Assembly: GCF_001677955.1 (NCBI RefSeq)
Contig: NZ_LELA01000039.1
Coordinates: 1-50,093, forward strand
Reading direction: 5' to 3'
DNA from: Chryseobacterium sp. BGARF1
GTDB taxonomy: Bacteria; Bacteroidota; Bacteroidia; Flavobacteriales; Weeksellaceae
Length of the DNA stretch: 50,093 nt
Made by a program: the position numbers and the translations under genes. Below, piece after piece: positions 39,744-48,511 of this stretch (the first letter of the stretch is position 1; each line of letters starts with the position of its first letter). The notes beneath the pieces were generated by a model. It worked only from the letters and a program-made list of their open reading frames with translations, ran no database searches and was not told the DNA's origin.

Positions 39744-40946
39744 TTATTTTAAAAATTGAGCTTTAATACAATCGAGAATATCTTTAGCGACATTTTCTTT
39801 TGATTTTAAATCAAATTCTATTTTTTCTGTTTTTGTAAATATCTTTATTTTGTTGGTGTCATTTTTAAATCCTGCGCCTTCATCACGCAACGAGTTTAGA
39901 ACAATCATATCCAGATTTTTCTTGGCGAGTTTTCCTTTCGCATTTTCTTCTTCATTTTGAGTTTCCAAAGCAAATCCTACCAAAAACTGATGAGATTTTT
40001 TCTCGCCCATTGTTTTCAGAATGTCCGGATTTTTGATTAATTCTATCGTAAAAGTATCTTCATTTTTTTTAATTTTTTCTGAAGCTACTATTTTCGGAGC
40101 ATAGTCTGCCACTGCAGCGCTAGCAATTCCGATATCAATGGTTTCGTAATATTCGAAAACTTTATCAAGCATTTCTTTTGCTGACGTAACTCTGTGTAGA
40201 TTTATATTTTCATGTTTTGGCTTCAAAGAGCTCGGTCCTGAAATAAGAATCACTTTTGCACCTCTTTTAGCAGCTTCTTCGGCTATAGAAAATCCCATTT
40301 TTCCTGAAGAATGGTTTCCTATAAAACGAACAGGGTCAATGGCTTCATATGTCGGTCCTGCTGTGATTAGGACTGTTTTTCCTTGTAGAGATTTTTTTTG
40401 AGCAGAATTAAAAAACTCTTCTAATGTTTTTACAATGTTTTCGGGTTCTGCCATTCTTCCCTGACCTATTAAACCGCTTGCCAGTTCTCCACTTTCGGCA
40501 GGAATTACCGTGTGACCAAACTCTTCGGCAAGCTTAAGGTTGTTTTTGGTTGAAGGATGTTGATACATGTCTAAATCCATTGCTGGAGCAATGAAAACTG
40601 GGCATTTTGCCGACATATACGTTGCAATCAATAAATTATCGCAAATCCCGTGAATCATTTTTGCTAAAGTATTTGCTGTACACGGTGCTACAATCATGAC
40701 ATCTGCCCATAATCCCATTTCCACATGGCTGTTCCAGGTTCCGTTATCGCTGTAGAACTCACTGTAAACAGGTTTTTTTGAAAGGGTAGAAAGGCTTAGC
40801 TTGGTTACAAAATGTTCTGCATCAGGAGACATAATTACCTGAATTTCGGCTCCTTTTTTCACTAAATCTCTGATGAGGAAATGAATTTTATAGGCAGCTA
40901 TTCCGCCAGAAACGGCAATGAGAATCTTTTTCCCTGAAATACTCAT
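39744..40946 (-). CDS. coaBC: Bifunctional phosphopantothenoylcysteine decarboxylase/synthetase CoaBC
   Basis: A 400-residue bifunctional enzyme of coenzyme A synthesis. The N-terminal flavoprotein domain (CoaC, about 1-180) has AVSGGIAAYK, catalytic His in SHVEMGLWADVMIVAPCTANT and the PAMDLDMYQHP loop. The C-terminal CoaB domain has ITAGPTYEAIDPVRFIGNHSSGKMG, AAVADYAPK, KIKK and the LVGFALET block. It ligates Cys to 4'-phosphopantothenate, then decarboxylates. A strong terminator after rpoZ suggests coaBC may use its own promoter or read-through. Confidence 0.97.
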   Translation of the reverse strand: MSISGKKILIAVSGGIAAYKIHFLIRDLVKKGAEIQVIMSPDAEHFVTKLSLSTLSKKPVYSEFYSDNGTWNSHVEMGLWADVMIVAPCTANTLAKMIHGICDNLLIATYMSAKCPVFIAPAMDLDMYQHPSTKNNLKLAEEFGHTVIPAESGELASGLIGQGRMAEPENIVKTLEEFFNSAQKKSLQGKTVLITAGPTYEAIDPVRFIGNHSSGKMGFSIAEEAAKRGAKVILISGPSSLKPKHENINLHRVTSAKEMLDKVFEYYETIDIGIASAAVADYAPKIVASEKIKKNEDTFTIELIKNPDILKTMGEKKSHQFLVGFALETQNEEENAKGKLAKKNLDMIVLNSLRDEGAGFKNDTNKIKIFTKTEKIEFDLKSKENVAKDILDCIKAQFLK

Positions 40947-41056
40947 GTAGATTTTTTTAAAGGACTAATTTACTGCTTTTTTCAAGAATGTCTTTATCTT
41001 AATGCGCTGCATTTTATCTGCCATTAAGAATTTAAGCAGAATTGATATATACAAAC

Positions 41057-41094
41057 AACAAAAATCATAGAAGAAACTAATCTTCTATGATTTT
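41057..41094 (-). terminator. Terminator after rpoZ
   Basis: A 13-bp perfect stem (41061-41073/41082-41094) with an 8-base loop and a five-T tail on the minus strand; 24 bases after the rpoZ stop. Confidence 0.85.
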
Positions 41095-41117
41095 ATATTT
41101 TATAAGAATGAAATTTA

Positions 41118-41441
41118 TTACTTTCTTTCTTCAGTCTTTCTGAAATAAATATCACCATCTAACCATTCTTGGATAGCGATAGATGTTGGCTTTGGAAGTT
41201 TCTCATAATGTTTTGAAATTTCGATTTGTTCTCTGTTTTCAAAAACTTCTTCCAAAGTAGAGTTGTGAACAGCAAATTCGTCTAATTTATTGTGTAATTC
41301 AGTACGGATTTCTGCATTGATCTGCTCTGCTCTTTTCCCCATGATCACAATAGCTTCATAGATTGAACCTACTTTATCTTCAATCTTATCTTTATCGTAA
41401 GTAATAGTATTTACTTCTGCTTTTGTATCTTTTACGCTCAT
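41118..41441 (-). CDS. rpoZ: DNA-directed RNA polymerase omega subunit
   Basis: A 107-residue RpoZ of the Bacteroidota type. Conserved core: GSIYEAIVIMGKRAEQINAEIRTELHNKLDEF, corresponding to the omega helix that cradles the beta-prime C terminus; the Bacteroidota version has an N-terminal extension and a C-terminal tail with WLDGDIYFRK. It follows bamD by 42 bases, the common arrangement in this phylum. Confidence 0.93.
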   Translation of the reverse strand: MSVKDTKAEVNTITYDKDKIEDKVGSIYEAIVIMGKRAEQINAEIRTELHNKLDEFAVHNSTLEEVFENREQIEISKHYEKLPKPTSIAIQEWLDGDIYFRKTEERK

Positions 41442-41483
41442 TTTGAGAAAATTATTTTAATTATAAGATGGCAAATTTACGAA

Positions 41484-42479
41484 TTATCTTTGGATTTTGA
41501 AAGTCGCCGCAGGAGGAGGGGTGCTTAATGCCGCACTGTCTCTCTGAATCTGCATTGCTTTCTTTTCGTTAGCGATTTGTTCTTTAATTTGCTGCTCTGT
41601 TTTATTTTGTTCTGCTAGCTTAGCAGCAATTTTTTTCTGCTTTGCTGTAAGTACTGCAATTTTTTCTTCCATTTGTTTCTTAGCGACAACAAAATCTCTT
41701 TTCTCTTTTTCGAGTTTTTGTCTTAAATCTAAAGCTGTTTTAGAATACTCTGTATCTGGAAGCTCTTTTTCAACCTGTCTTGTAAAAGCTAAAGCACTTT
41801 CGATACGCTCGCCTTTTAGGTCATAATTTGAACCTATAGCTAAAGAATAACGTGCTTTCATCATATAATCATATATTTTCGGACGAAGCTTTGTACTTGG
41901 AAAATCATCCAAAACATTTTCAAAAGTAGTTACAGCTGCTTTGTAATCTGCCATTTTGAAATATTGCTTAGCATTTTCGAAAGCCTTGAATTCCAGTTTA
42001 TAAGAAAGCTCATCAATCATTGTGTTGATGTTTTTTGCCCTTTCAGAATTAGGATATGCATTCAAAAATTCCTGAAGCTCATTAATGGCCAATTCTGTAC
42101 TCGTCTGATCTAAGTTATAATCCATAGAGCCGTTGTAGTAACACAATGCAGACATATAAGCAGCTTCTTCTTTTCTGTTATCCTGAGGGAAACTTACTGA
42201 GAAGTTTTTAAACTGATTTCCAGCTAGTCTGTAGTTTTTATCGTAATAATTGGCATACGCAGAATTGAAAACTACATTTGGCGCATCATCTGTACCCGCA
42301 ACCAAATTGGGAAGCCTGTCATAAAGTGCCAATGCGTTTTTCCACTTCTTTTTAGCAAAATTTTCGTTTGCAGCTTTTAGAATAAAGTTTTTGTCTGCAC
42401 TTCTCAATGCTTTTTCCTGCTGACTTTTGCATGATGCCAAAACAGCAATAGCGAAAATACCTAAAATATACTTTTTCAT
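41484..42479 (-). CDS. bamD: Outer membrane assembly lipoprotein BamD
   Basis: A 331-residue lipoprotein with the lipobox VLASC (Cys17) and about five TPR repeats: NFAKKKWKNALALYDRL, ANYYDKNYRLAGNQFKNF, STELAINELQEFLNAYPNSE, YKAAVTTFENVLDDFPST and a fifth, followed by a charged coiled-coil tail (about 255-331). BamD works with BamA to insert outer-membrane beta-barrels. The start is set at ATG 42479: it begins the signal peptide, and the -7 element at 42522 lies inside the longer alternative frame. Longer than the ~245-residue proteobacterial BamD because of the tail. Confidence 0.93.
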   Translation of the reverse strand: MKKYILGIFAIAVLASCKSQQEKALRSADKNFILKAANENFAKKKWKNALALYDRLPNLVAGTDDAPNVVFNSAYANYYDKNYRLAGNQFKNFSVSFPQDNRKEEAAYMSALCYYNGSMDYNLDQTSTELAINELQEFLNAYPNSERAKNINTMIDELSYKLEFKAFENAKQYFKMADYKAAVTTFENVLDDFPSTKLRPKIYDYMMKARYSLAIGSNYDLKGERIESALAFTRQVEKELPDTEYSKTALDLRQKLEKEKRDFVVAKKQMEEKIAVLTAKQKKIAAKLAEQNKTEQQIKEQIANEKKAMQIQRDSAALSTPPPAATFKIQR

Positions 42480-42521
42480 ATAAAATGTAACAGTTTTCGG
42501 GTTTACCGACCTATTAATTTG

Positions 42522-42529
42522 CAAAAATA
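42522..42529 (-). promoter_or_regulatory. Promoter (-7) of bamD
   Basis: TATTTTTG on the minus strand, 42 bases upstream of ATG 42479. No strong TTG at -33. Confidence 0.5.
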
Positions 42530-42576
42530 TAACTTTTTTGCTAAAAGATTTTTTTTTATGATTATTTAACGTAAAA

Positions 42577-43206
42577 TTAGTCTGCCGAATATCCCAAAAC
42601 AGCAAAAGTATTCATTAAAAGATTCATTCTTACCTTTTTTTCGGCTTCTTTGGTGTATGATTCATCATCTTTGTTGGGCACATACAGTTCATAGAAATTC
42701 TTATTCCTGATGACAAATAAAGTAGAACCTATAATGGTTGTAAGGATATCTTCGGGTTTTGGTGTAAACGTAAAAACTCCCGAAGCGACCCCTTTTTTGA
42801 TGACTTCATCTAATTTTCTTACAAAAAGCTGATAAAAATCTAGAAGTTCATCCTTAAGGTTTTCAGTATGCCGAAGTTCCTGAGTTACAAAACCATGAAA
42901 ATAATTGTATCTGAAAAGCTGACTGACAATATATTTTATCATTTCCTTCATCTGCATTTCCGGCCTGCCTTCTTTTATGGTGTCTGCAAATTCAGAAAAA
43001 TTCTCTCTTGTTTTTAATACTCTATATTGGTATAGATATGACATCATCTTTTCTTTAGAGCCAAAATAATATGAAATCATTGCGACATTGATATTGGCTT
43101 TAGAGCTAATATCTCGTACAGATGTTCCTTCATATCCTTTCTTGGCGATGAGTTCTTCGGCGATATCAAGAATGTGAATTTGTTTCTCAGAAAACTTTTT
43201 TCCCAT
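42577..43206 (-). CDS. TetR family transcriptional regulator
   Basis: A 209-residue regulator. The N-terminal HTH (about 8-55) reads ILDIAEELIAKKGYEGTSVRDISSKANINVAMISYYFGSKEKM, a textbook TetR domain; the C-terminal ligand/dimer domain is divergent. ATG 43206 (MGKKFSEKQ) is preferred over the in-frame ATG at 43242, since the family normally starts close to the first helix. A 16-bp palindrome lies 55 bases upstream and may be its autoregulatory site. The ligand and targets are unknown; bamD lies just downstream. Confidence 0.92.
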   Translation of the reverse strand: MGKKFSEKQIHILDIAEELIAKKGYEGTSVRDISSKANINVAMISYYFGSKEKMMSYLYQYRVLKTRENFSEFADTIKEGRPEMQMKEMIKYIVSQLFRYNYFHGFVTQELRHTENLKDELLDFYQLFVRKLDEVIKKGVASGVFTFTPKPEDILTTIIGSTLFVIRNKNFYELYVPNKDDESYTKEAEKKVRMNLLMNTFAVLGYSAD

Positions 43207-43260
43207 AATTACGGTTTTAGTAAAGTTAAGACTTTTTAACATATCTGTAAACGGTTGTTT

Positions 43261-43276
43261 AAGAATTTTAATTCTT
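43261..43276. promoter_or_regulatory. Palindrome AAGAATT-TT-AATTCTT, candidate TetR operator
   Basis: Perfect 7-bp arms with a 2-base centre in the divergent tetR/tatD region; a second inverted pair GTTAA-6-TTAAC lies at 43225-43240. Binding by the adjacent TetR protein is inferred. Confidence 0.45.
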
Positions 43277-43300
43277 GCTGTAATTGTAGTATTTTTGAAT

Positions 43301-43927
43301 ATGGAATTTTTTGATTTTCATCATCATAATAAAAATATAAGCAAAGGGATTTATAATCTGGAATATGGTGAAACTCCACCGCAATTTCTGTATTCAATAG
43401 GAATTCATCCTCAGGATATTCAATTTGAAAAGATTGAATATCAATTCGATTGGTTAAATTCTAATATTACTGAAAACTGTTTTGCGATTGGTGAATGTGG
43501 TCTTGATGGATTGATTTCAATTGAGCAAAATTTACAAGAACAAGTTTTTAAAAGGCAAATTGAAATTTCAAATGAGTTTAAAAAACCTTTAATTATTCAT
43601 TGTGTAAGAAAGTTTTACGAAGTGATTTCTTTCAGGAAGATGGCAAATCAGTCGATGATTATTCATGGTTTTAATAAAAAACAGAGTATTGCTGATGATT
43701 TACTTAAAAATAAATTTTATTTGAGTTTTGGAAAAGCTGTTTTGTATAATCTATCTTTGCAGAATGTTTTAAAGACAATTCCTTTAGATAAAATGTTTTT
43801 GGAAACTGATAATGAAGATTTTAATATCGAAGAATTATATATAAAAGTTTCAGAATTAAAAGGAATTTCTTTAGAAAGACTTAACGAACAAATTTCAGAA
43901 AATTTAGAAACGATTCAGCATGGATAA
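43301..43927 (+). CDS. TatD family metal-dependent hydrolase (compact)
   Basis: A 208-residue TatD-family protein, shorter than the usual ~255-265. The full set of metal ligands is present: HxH in FFDFHHHN, Glu in IGECGLD, His in IIHCVRKF, His in IIHGFNKK and Asp in FLETDNED. Family members are Mg-dependent 3'-5' DNases or deoxyribonucleases. ATG 43301 is chosen over TTG 43295. The stop overlaps the start of tcdA by 8 bases, so expression is coupled. Confidence 0.88.
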   Translation: MEFFDFHHHNKNISKGIYNLEYGETPPQFLYSIGIHPQDIQFEKIEYQFDWLNSNITENCFAIGECGLDGLISIEQNLQEQVFKRQIEISNEFKKPLIIHCVRKFYEVISFRKMANQSMIIHGFNKKQSIADDLLKNKFYLSFGKAVLYNLSLQNVLKTIPLDKMFLETDNEDFNIEELYIKVSELKGISLERLNEQISENLETIQHG

Positions 43928-44645
43928 AGTTTGGCTTGAAAGAACAGAATTATTGATAAAAGAAGAAGGTGTTGAAAAATTAAACAAAGCCGCAGTTCTT
44001 GTTGTAGGTTTAGGTGGAGTAGGTTCTTTTGCTGCTGAGTTTTTAGCGAGAGCCGGTGTCGGAAAGATGACGATCGTAGATGGCGACACGGTAGATATTA
44101 CAAATATCAATAGACAGCTTCCGGCTTTGCATTCTACGGTTGGAAAACATAAAGTAGACGTTGTTTCAGAAAGATTGATGGATATTAATCCGAATCTGGA
44201 GCTGGTAAAAGTGAATGAGTTTTTGAATCCTGAAAGAATGGCAGAAATTCTAGACGGTGGAAATTTTGATTACATATTAGACTGTATTGATAGCGTTAGT
44301 CCGAAAGTTTCCTTAATTATTGCTGCAAGACGCAGAAAAATAAAAATTGTAAGCTCGATGGGAGCCGGCGGGAAATCTGACCCGTCTAAAGTTATCGTTC
44401 GTGATATCAGTAAAACACAGCATTGTCACCTTGCAAGAGAAGTAAGAAAAAGGCTGAAAAAAGAAAAAATTGATAAAGGAATTCGTTGTGTGTTTTCAGA
44501 TGAAATTCAGGATGAAGATAGCCTAAAAATGACCGACGGCAGCAATTATAAAAGGTCTTTCTATGGAACGATCAGTTTTCTTCCTGCAATTTTCGGATTG
44601 TATGCCGCATCCGAGGTTATCAACCACTTACTGAAGAAAGACTAA
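43920..44645 (+). CDS. tcdA: tRNA threonylcarbamoyladenosine dehydratase TcdA
   Basis: A 241-residue E1-like ThiF/MoeB-fold protein. It has the adenylate-binding GLGGVGSFAAEFLARAGVG, DGDTVDITNINRQ, DCIDSVSPK and SSMGAGGKSDPSKV in order. The lack of the Cys-rich zinc motif and the short length fit TcdA, which cyclises t6A to ct6A at position 37 of ANN-decoding tRNAs. It overlaps tatD upstream (8 bases) and rnpA downstream (TAATG), giving an overlapping three-gene unit with two tRNA-processing functions. Confidence 0.93.
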   Translation: MDKVWLERTELLIKEEGVEKLNKAAVLVVGLGGVGSFAAEFLARAGVGKMTIVDGDTVDITNINRQLPALHSTVGKHKVDVVSERLMDINPNLELVKVNEFLNPERMAEILDGGNFDYILDCIDSVSPKVSLIIAARRRKIKIVSSMGAGGKSDPSKVIVRDISKTQHCHLAREVRKRLKKEKIDKGIRCVFSDEIQDEDSLKMTDGSNYKRSFYGTISFLPAIFGLYAASEVINHLLKKD

Positions 44646-45019
44646 TGTCAGATTTTAAATATCCAAAAGCAGAAAAGCTCAAAAAAGATACTGAGATTAC
44701 TTTACTTTTTGCAAAAGGTAAATGGAGAAGTTGTGGGAATTTGCGCATCATTATTCTTAAAAATCACCAGGATTTACAAAATGAAAATGTAAAACTGGGA
44801 GTTTCGGTTTCCAAAAGGTATTTTAAAAAAGCAGTGTACAGAAATCGTGTGAAAAGACTTCTGAGAGAATGTTACCGTTTAAATAAAGATCTTTTTAAGG
44901 CGAGTTTTGGCGATAAAACAATCGCGATGATGTTTTGGGTATCTAATGAACTTCCTGAGAAGTTTCAGGATGTGGAAGCGGAGTTTATTAAATTATGCCA
45001 GTCTCAGAAGAAATCATAA
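44645..45019 (+). CDS. rnpA: Ribonuclease P protein component
   Basis: A 124-residue basic protein. The family core is visible: LKKDTEITLLFAKGKW (N terminus), LGVSVSKRYFKKAVYRNRVKRLLRECYRLNK (RNR motif) and a C-terminal helix. It assists RNase P RNA in maturing tRNA 5' ends. In many bacteria rnpA sits beside rpmH at the origin; here it overlaps tcdA by one base (TAATG) instead. A terminator follows 28 bases downstream. Confidence 0.95.
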   Translation: MSDFKYPKAEKLKKDTEITLLFAKGKWRSCGNLRIIILKNHQDLQNENVKLGVSVSKRYFKKAVYRNRVKRLLRECYRLNKDLFKASFGDKTIAMMFWVSNELPEKFQDVEAEFIKLCQSQKKS

Positions 45020-45047
45020 AAGATTATAACGAATAAATTATAAGATG

Positions 45048-45080
45048 TTGCGCTCTATAGAAGCGCAATTTTCGTTTTTC
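45048..45080 (+). terminator. Terminator after rnpA
   Basis: TTGCGCT/AGCGCAA 7-bp stem with a 7-base loop, followed by TTTTCGTTTTT. Confidence 0.82.
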
Positions 45081-45212
45081 ATATTTTTTATAAAGGTTCG
45101 GTTTCGAAGGAGTTGAGTCTCATTGCGCTCACTGTGTGAAATTGAGTTTAAGAATTTGAATTTTAGGTATTTGTATTTTTTTTTGTAGCTTTAAACAAAC
45201 AATTGATGACCT

Positions 45213-45818
45213 ATGTTAGACCAAATTCCTTATCTTCCCTATGTTCTGAGTGCATTTATTGGAATCGGACTTGCCGCGGCAACTGGTTTTAGGGTGTTCT
45301 TACCAATGTTTGCGGTGAGTTTAGCGTCTTATTTTCAATGGATTCCCACTCACGAAAGTTTTGATTGGCTTTCTGGTCTTCCTGCGTTAATTGCTACAGG
45401 AGTTGCCACTTTAGCAGAAATTTTAGCGTATTATATTCCAATCGTAGATCATTTACTCGATACTGTTTCTGTTCCGATGGCGACGATTGCGGGTTCTGTA
45501 CTTTTTGCAAGTCAGTTCGCAAATCTAGAAACATTTCCTCAATGGGGATTGGCTTTGATCGCGGGAGGCGGTACTGCAGCAACGATCAGTTCAGGATTTG
45601 CAGGAATTCGGGCAGCTTCCACTGCGACAACCGGTGGTTTGGGAAATCCTGTTGTAGGAACTACAGAAACTGCGGGGGCAGGAATTATGGCTGTTTTAGC
45701 GATGGTTGCTCCGGTAATCGCAGCTTTTCTGGCAATTATTACGGTGATCGCTGTCGTGATTTTAGGTAGAAAAGCTTTGAGGAAATTAAGAAAGCGAAAA
45801 GAAGTTTTGAATAATTAA
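45213..45818 (+). CDS. DUF4126 membrane protein
   Basis: A 201-residue hydrophobic protein with about five membrane segments, rich in Ala, Gly and Ile. The pattern ATGFRVFLPMFAVSLASYF near the N terminus and AGIRAASTATTGGLGNPVVGTTE in the middle mark DUF4126, an uncharacterised membrane family. It stands between rnpA and a convergent peptidase gene with no terminator seen in the 37-base gap. Function unknown. Confidence 0.85.
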   Translation: MLDQIPYLPYVLSAFIGIGLAAATGFRVFLPMFAVSLASYFQWIPTHESFDWLSGLPALIATGVATLAEILAYYIPIVDHLLDTVSVPMATIAGSVLFASQFANLETFPQWGLALIAGGGTAATISSGFAGIRAASTATTGGLGNPVVGTTETAGAGIMAVLAMVAPVIAAFLAIITVIAVVILGRKALRKLRKRKEVLNN

Positions 45819-45855
45819 AATTTAAACTGTTTTCGGTATGATCGCAAGCCAACAT

Positions 45856-47082
45856 TTAGCCAGAGTTTTTCTTTATAATTTCTACAGTTTTAAATAACCA
45901 GTTTTCGTTTTCGTTAAATTCAATATTGGGTGTGATGCCAACATATTCGTATTGAAGTAGATCTTTATAGTTTTTATCAAAAACCTTAGTGGGTAGGAAA
46001 ATTACATAATCATTATTAGGGAATGGGGCTTGATAAATATCCCGAAATGAAGTCATTCCCATCGTGTTCTCTCCAATGGTTTTAATAGGTTTTAATCCTC
46101 TTAAATGAAGAATGAACAACTCCGCAGCACTTGCCGTATTTCTGTTTTGTAACACAAAAATATTTTTAGGATCTTTTATCTTTTTAATTCCGCTAAGCAA
46201 TGTTTCATATGCCATTGCTCCGCCGGGATTATCTCTTACATCAAAAATAATGTTTTTGTATTTTTTATAGTTTGGCAAAACCGATTTTTCGAAAAACCCT
46301 ACAAACTCTTTGTTTTCTTCAATAGTTAAGTTCCTGAAACTTCTTATTGAAACGTATAATATTTCATTGTCGATGATTTCAAAAGACAATTTTTGTTTAG
46401 ATCTATTGAAGATCAGGCTTTCTTCTCTAGTGAATTTACTGATGTTAAATTTTTTGATAAGGCTTTCTAAAGATCCTGTTTTGAAATATCTAGGGTCTTT
46501 AGAAATAGTATATGAAACCCCTTCGTAAAAATTATTTCCTTTAGTAAATTTTAGAATTAATTCTCCTTTTTTCCAAAATTTTGAATCTGAATTTTTTACA
46601 TAACCTTTAAAAGAGTTTTGAGCATCTTGAAAAATATAAATATTTATGTTGTCTATTAAAGAGTTGTAAATGTAAGCTGGATCCTTATGTTCGATAAGAG
46701 AATCAATATTTATTTTCGGTAATGAGTCGAATTTTTCAGAATTTAAAAAGTTATTAACTGAAGTTGGATCACTAAGGTCAAGGTTATTTTTTACTAAAAT
46801 TTGCAAATGACCATCCTGGATGGTTCGCATAATTCTTTGTAGATATTCTTTGCAATTATAAGGGTTATTGTCTTTGATTGCAATATTTTTAATAGAGTCT
46901 GCTTTTATTTGGAAATCTACTTTATTGTTGACTAAATACTTGTAAGACGGCGATTTTTCTTCTAGGGTTTTAATTAAAAAATCTATATTCTCAGCGCATT
47001 TGTTATTTTCTTGAGCGTACGAAAGGCTTGATAATATTGTTGTTAAAATGAAAAATAATTTTCTGATGGTTCGTTTGTTCAT
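45856..47082 (-). CDS. S41 family serine peptidase, exported
   Basis: A 408-residue protein with a signal peptide (1-24, ending LSYAQ). The C-terminal half has the S41 fold: FDVRDNPGGAM, FVLQNRNTASAAELFI with the nucleophile Ser, and TIGENTMGMTSF. In CtpA-type enzymes the last motif carries the catalytic Lys (GxxTxGK); here that position is Met, so a tricorn/IRBP-like catalytic set is more likely, or activity is lost. No PDZ domain is evident. It follows the omega-amidase gene by 26 bases. Confidence 0.85.
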   Translation of the reverse strand: MNKRTIRKLFFILTTILSSLSYAQENNKCAENIDFLIKTLEEKSPSYKYLVNNKVDFQIKADSIKNIAIKDNNPYNCKEYLQRIMRTIQDGHLQILVKNNLDLSDPTSVNNFLNSEKFDSLPKINIDSLIEHKDPAYIYNSLIDNINIYIFQDAQNSFKGYVKNSDSKFWKKGELILKFTKGNNFYEGVSYTISKDPRYFKTGSLESLIKKFNISKFTREESLIFNRSKQKLSFEIIDNEILYVSIRSFRNLTIEENKEFVGFFEKSVLPNYKKYKNIIFDVRDNPGGAMAYETLLSGIKKIKDPKNIFVLQNRNTASAAELFILHLRGLKPIKTIGENTMGMTSFRDIYQAPFPNNDYVIFLPTKVFDKNYKDLLQYEYVGITPNIEFNENENWLFKTVEIIKKNSG

Positions 47083-47108
47083 AAGATCCCAGCTAACAAA
47101 AGTTTGAA

Positions 47109-47858
47109 TTATTTAATTTCAAAAACATCCCGATCATTCAAAAACTGAAAATGGTTTCTGAAATCTTTAAGTTCTTCTAAATTTAATTCGGCAGAAACCA
47201 GATTTCCTTTTTTCTGAGAAATTTCTTTACCATCAGCAAAAAAACAATGTGAACTTTCCTGGTAAAAAAGATCATTTCCATCGGTTCCTATTCTGTTTAA
47301 ACCAAAAACATAAGACAGATTTTCAATAGCTCTTGCTTTCAGTAAATGTTCCCAAGCTCCGACTCTTTTTTCTGGCCAATTGGCAACGTATAAAATAGCA
47401 TCATAATCGTCATTGTTTCTTGCGAAAACTGGAAATCTTAAATCATAGCAAACTTGCAACAGAAAACGAATTCCAAGATATTCTACGATGACTCTGTCTT
47501 TTCCGGGAGTGTAGATCTTATCTTCACCTGAAAAGGAAAACAAATGTCTTTTATCATAAAATATTACTTCAGAATCTGGCTTCACGAAATACATTCTGTT
47601 AAAAAACTGATCATTAACTTTTATAGAAGCACTTCCTGAGAATGCTGCGTTTTTCTCTTTCGAAATTTTCTTTAAAAATTCCAATGATTCTTCATTTTTA
47701 TCTGAAACTTCAGCAGCGTCCATACAAAATCCTGTAGAAAACATTTCCGGCAAAAGAAATAGATCTGCTTCTTGATTTTGTAGCTGTTTTTCGATCAATT
47801 GAAAGTTCTCGATCTTATTTTTCCAGATAATATCCTGATTTAATCCTATAATTTTCAT
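47109..47858 (-). CDS. Nitrilase-superfamily omega-amidase (YafV-like)
   Basis: A 249-residue carbon-nitrogen hydrolase. The Glu-Lys-Cys triad is Glu38 (LLPEMFSTGF), Lys103 (FYDKRHLFSF) and Cys137 (LLQVCYDLRFP). The FSFSGE loop and length are those of YafV-type omega-amidases, which hydrolyse 2-oxoglutaramate and 2-oxosuccinamate in methionine salvage and Gln metabolism. Cytosolic. First gene of a likely pair with the S41 peptidase. Confidence 0.92.
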   Translation of the reverse strand: MKIIGLNQDIIWKNKIENFQLIEKQLQNQEADLFLLPEMFSTGFCMDAAEVSDKNEESLEFLKKISKEKNAAFSGSASIKVNDQFFNRMYFVKPDSEVIFYDKRHLFSFSGEDKIYTPGKDRVIVEYLGIRFLLQVCYDLRFPVFARNNDDYDAILYVANWPEKRVGAWEHLLKARAIENLSYVFGLNRIGTDGNDLFYQESSHCFFADGKEISQKKGNLVSAELNLEELKDFRNHFQFLNDRDVFEIK

Positions 47859-47999
47859 GCGAAGATTTCTATTTTTTTTTAATTGCCGTATGGAATCGCC
47901 CTTTTAAAATTACATCTATGATTTAAAAATAAACATGGTGATTTCATATTTCAAATTCAAAACTTGCATAAAATTACAGTTTTTAAATGGTTTCGGTTT

Positions 48000-48007
48000 T
48001 ATATTTG
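48000..48007 (+). promoter_or_regulatory. Promoter (-7) of the small outer-membrane protein gene
   Basis: TATATTTG, 39 bases upstream of ATG 48047 and inside the longer alternative ORF, which supports the shorter start. Confidence 0.55.
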
Positions 48008-48046
48008 CTGCAAATTGTGATTAGTAATATTTTAAAATTAAAATCT

Positions 48047-48484
48047 ATGAAGAAATTGGTTTTTATGTTGATGGTTTTTGCCGGAGTGGCAGTCAGCGCA
48101 CAAGCCTATACCGGAAAGGGGGATCAGAAAGTTAATCTAGGATTCAATGCGTGGGGATATGGTACCGGAATTACTGCGACCTATGATTATGGATTGAACC
48201 AGTTGATATCTGTCGGAGCTGGAGCAAATGCTTATTTTGACGGATATAAAGATAATAACGATGATAATCGAGTTTTTATATTTGGAAGAGTTAATTTCCA
48301 TTTAAAAGAAGCTTTAGAATTGCCTGAGAAGTTAGATATTTATCCAGGAGTTGATTTAGGAGTGCTCGGACGGGACTTTGGAATTGGTGCTCATATTGGC
48401 GCAAGATATTTCTTTACAGAAAAAGTAGGTGTTTTTGCTGAAGTAGGGAATAATGGAAGTTTAGGGGTTTCTTTCAATTTTTAA
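48047..48484 (+). CDS. Small outer-membrane beta-barrel-like protein
   Basis: A 145-residue exported protein with a signal peptide (1-18, ending AVSAQA). The mature part alternates hydrophobic and polar residues, with Gly-rich turns and aromatic residues, and ends in Phe (GVSFNF), as expected for an 8-stranded outer-membrane barrel. Family not certain; it resembles small OmpW/OprF-like barrels common in Flavobacteriia. The start at 48047 is set by the signal peptide and promoter position. A terminator follows after 27 bases. Confidence 0.8.
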   Translation: MKKLVFMLMVFAGVAVSAQAYTGKGDQKVNLGFNAWGYGTGITATYDYGLNQLISVGAGANAYFDGYKDNNDDNRVFIFGRVNFHLKEALELPEKLDIYPGVDLGVLGRDFGIGAHIGARYFFTEKVGVFAEVGNNGSLGVSFNF

Positions 48485-48511
48485 AAAAATCGGACACAAT
48501 ATATGACAAAG

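Noticed and set aside
45126..45150. Short likeness to the E. coli lac operator region (TTGCGCTCACTG)
   Set aside because: No LacI-family gene is nearby and the symmetry of an operator is absent; a chance match of about 12 bases.
45365..45769. 134-residue plus-strand ORF inside the DUF4126 gene
   Set aside because: Cys/Arg/Asn-rich translation in another frame of a well-supported membrane protein; no domain or start signal.
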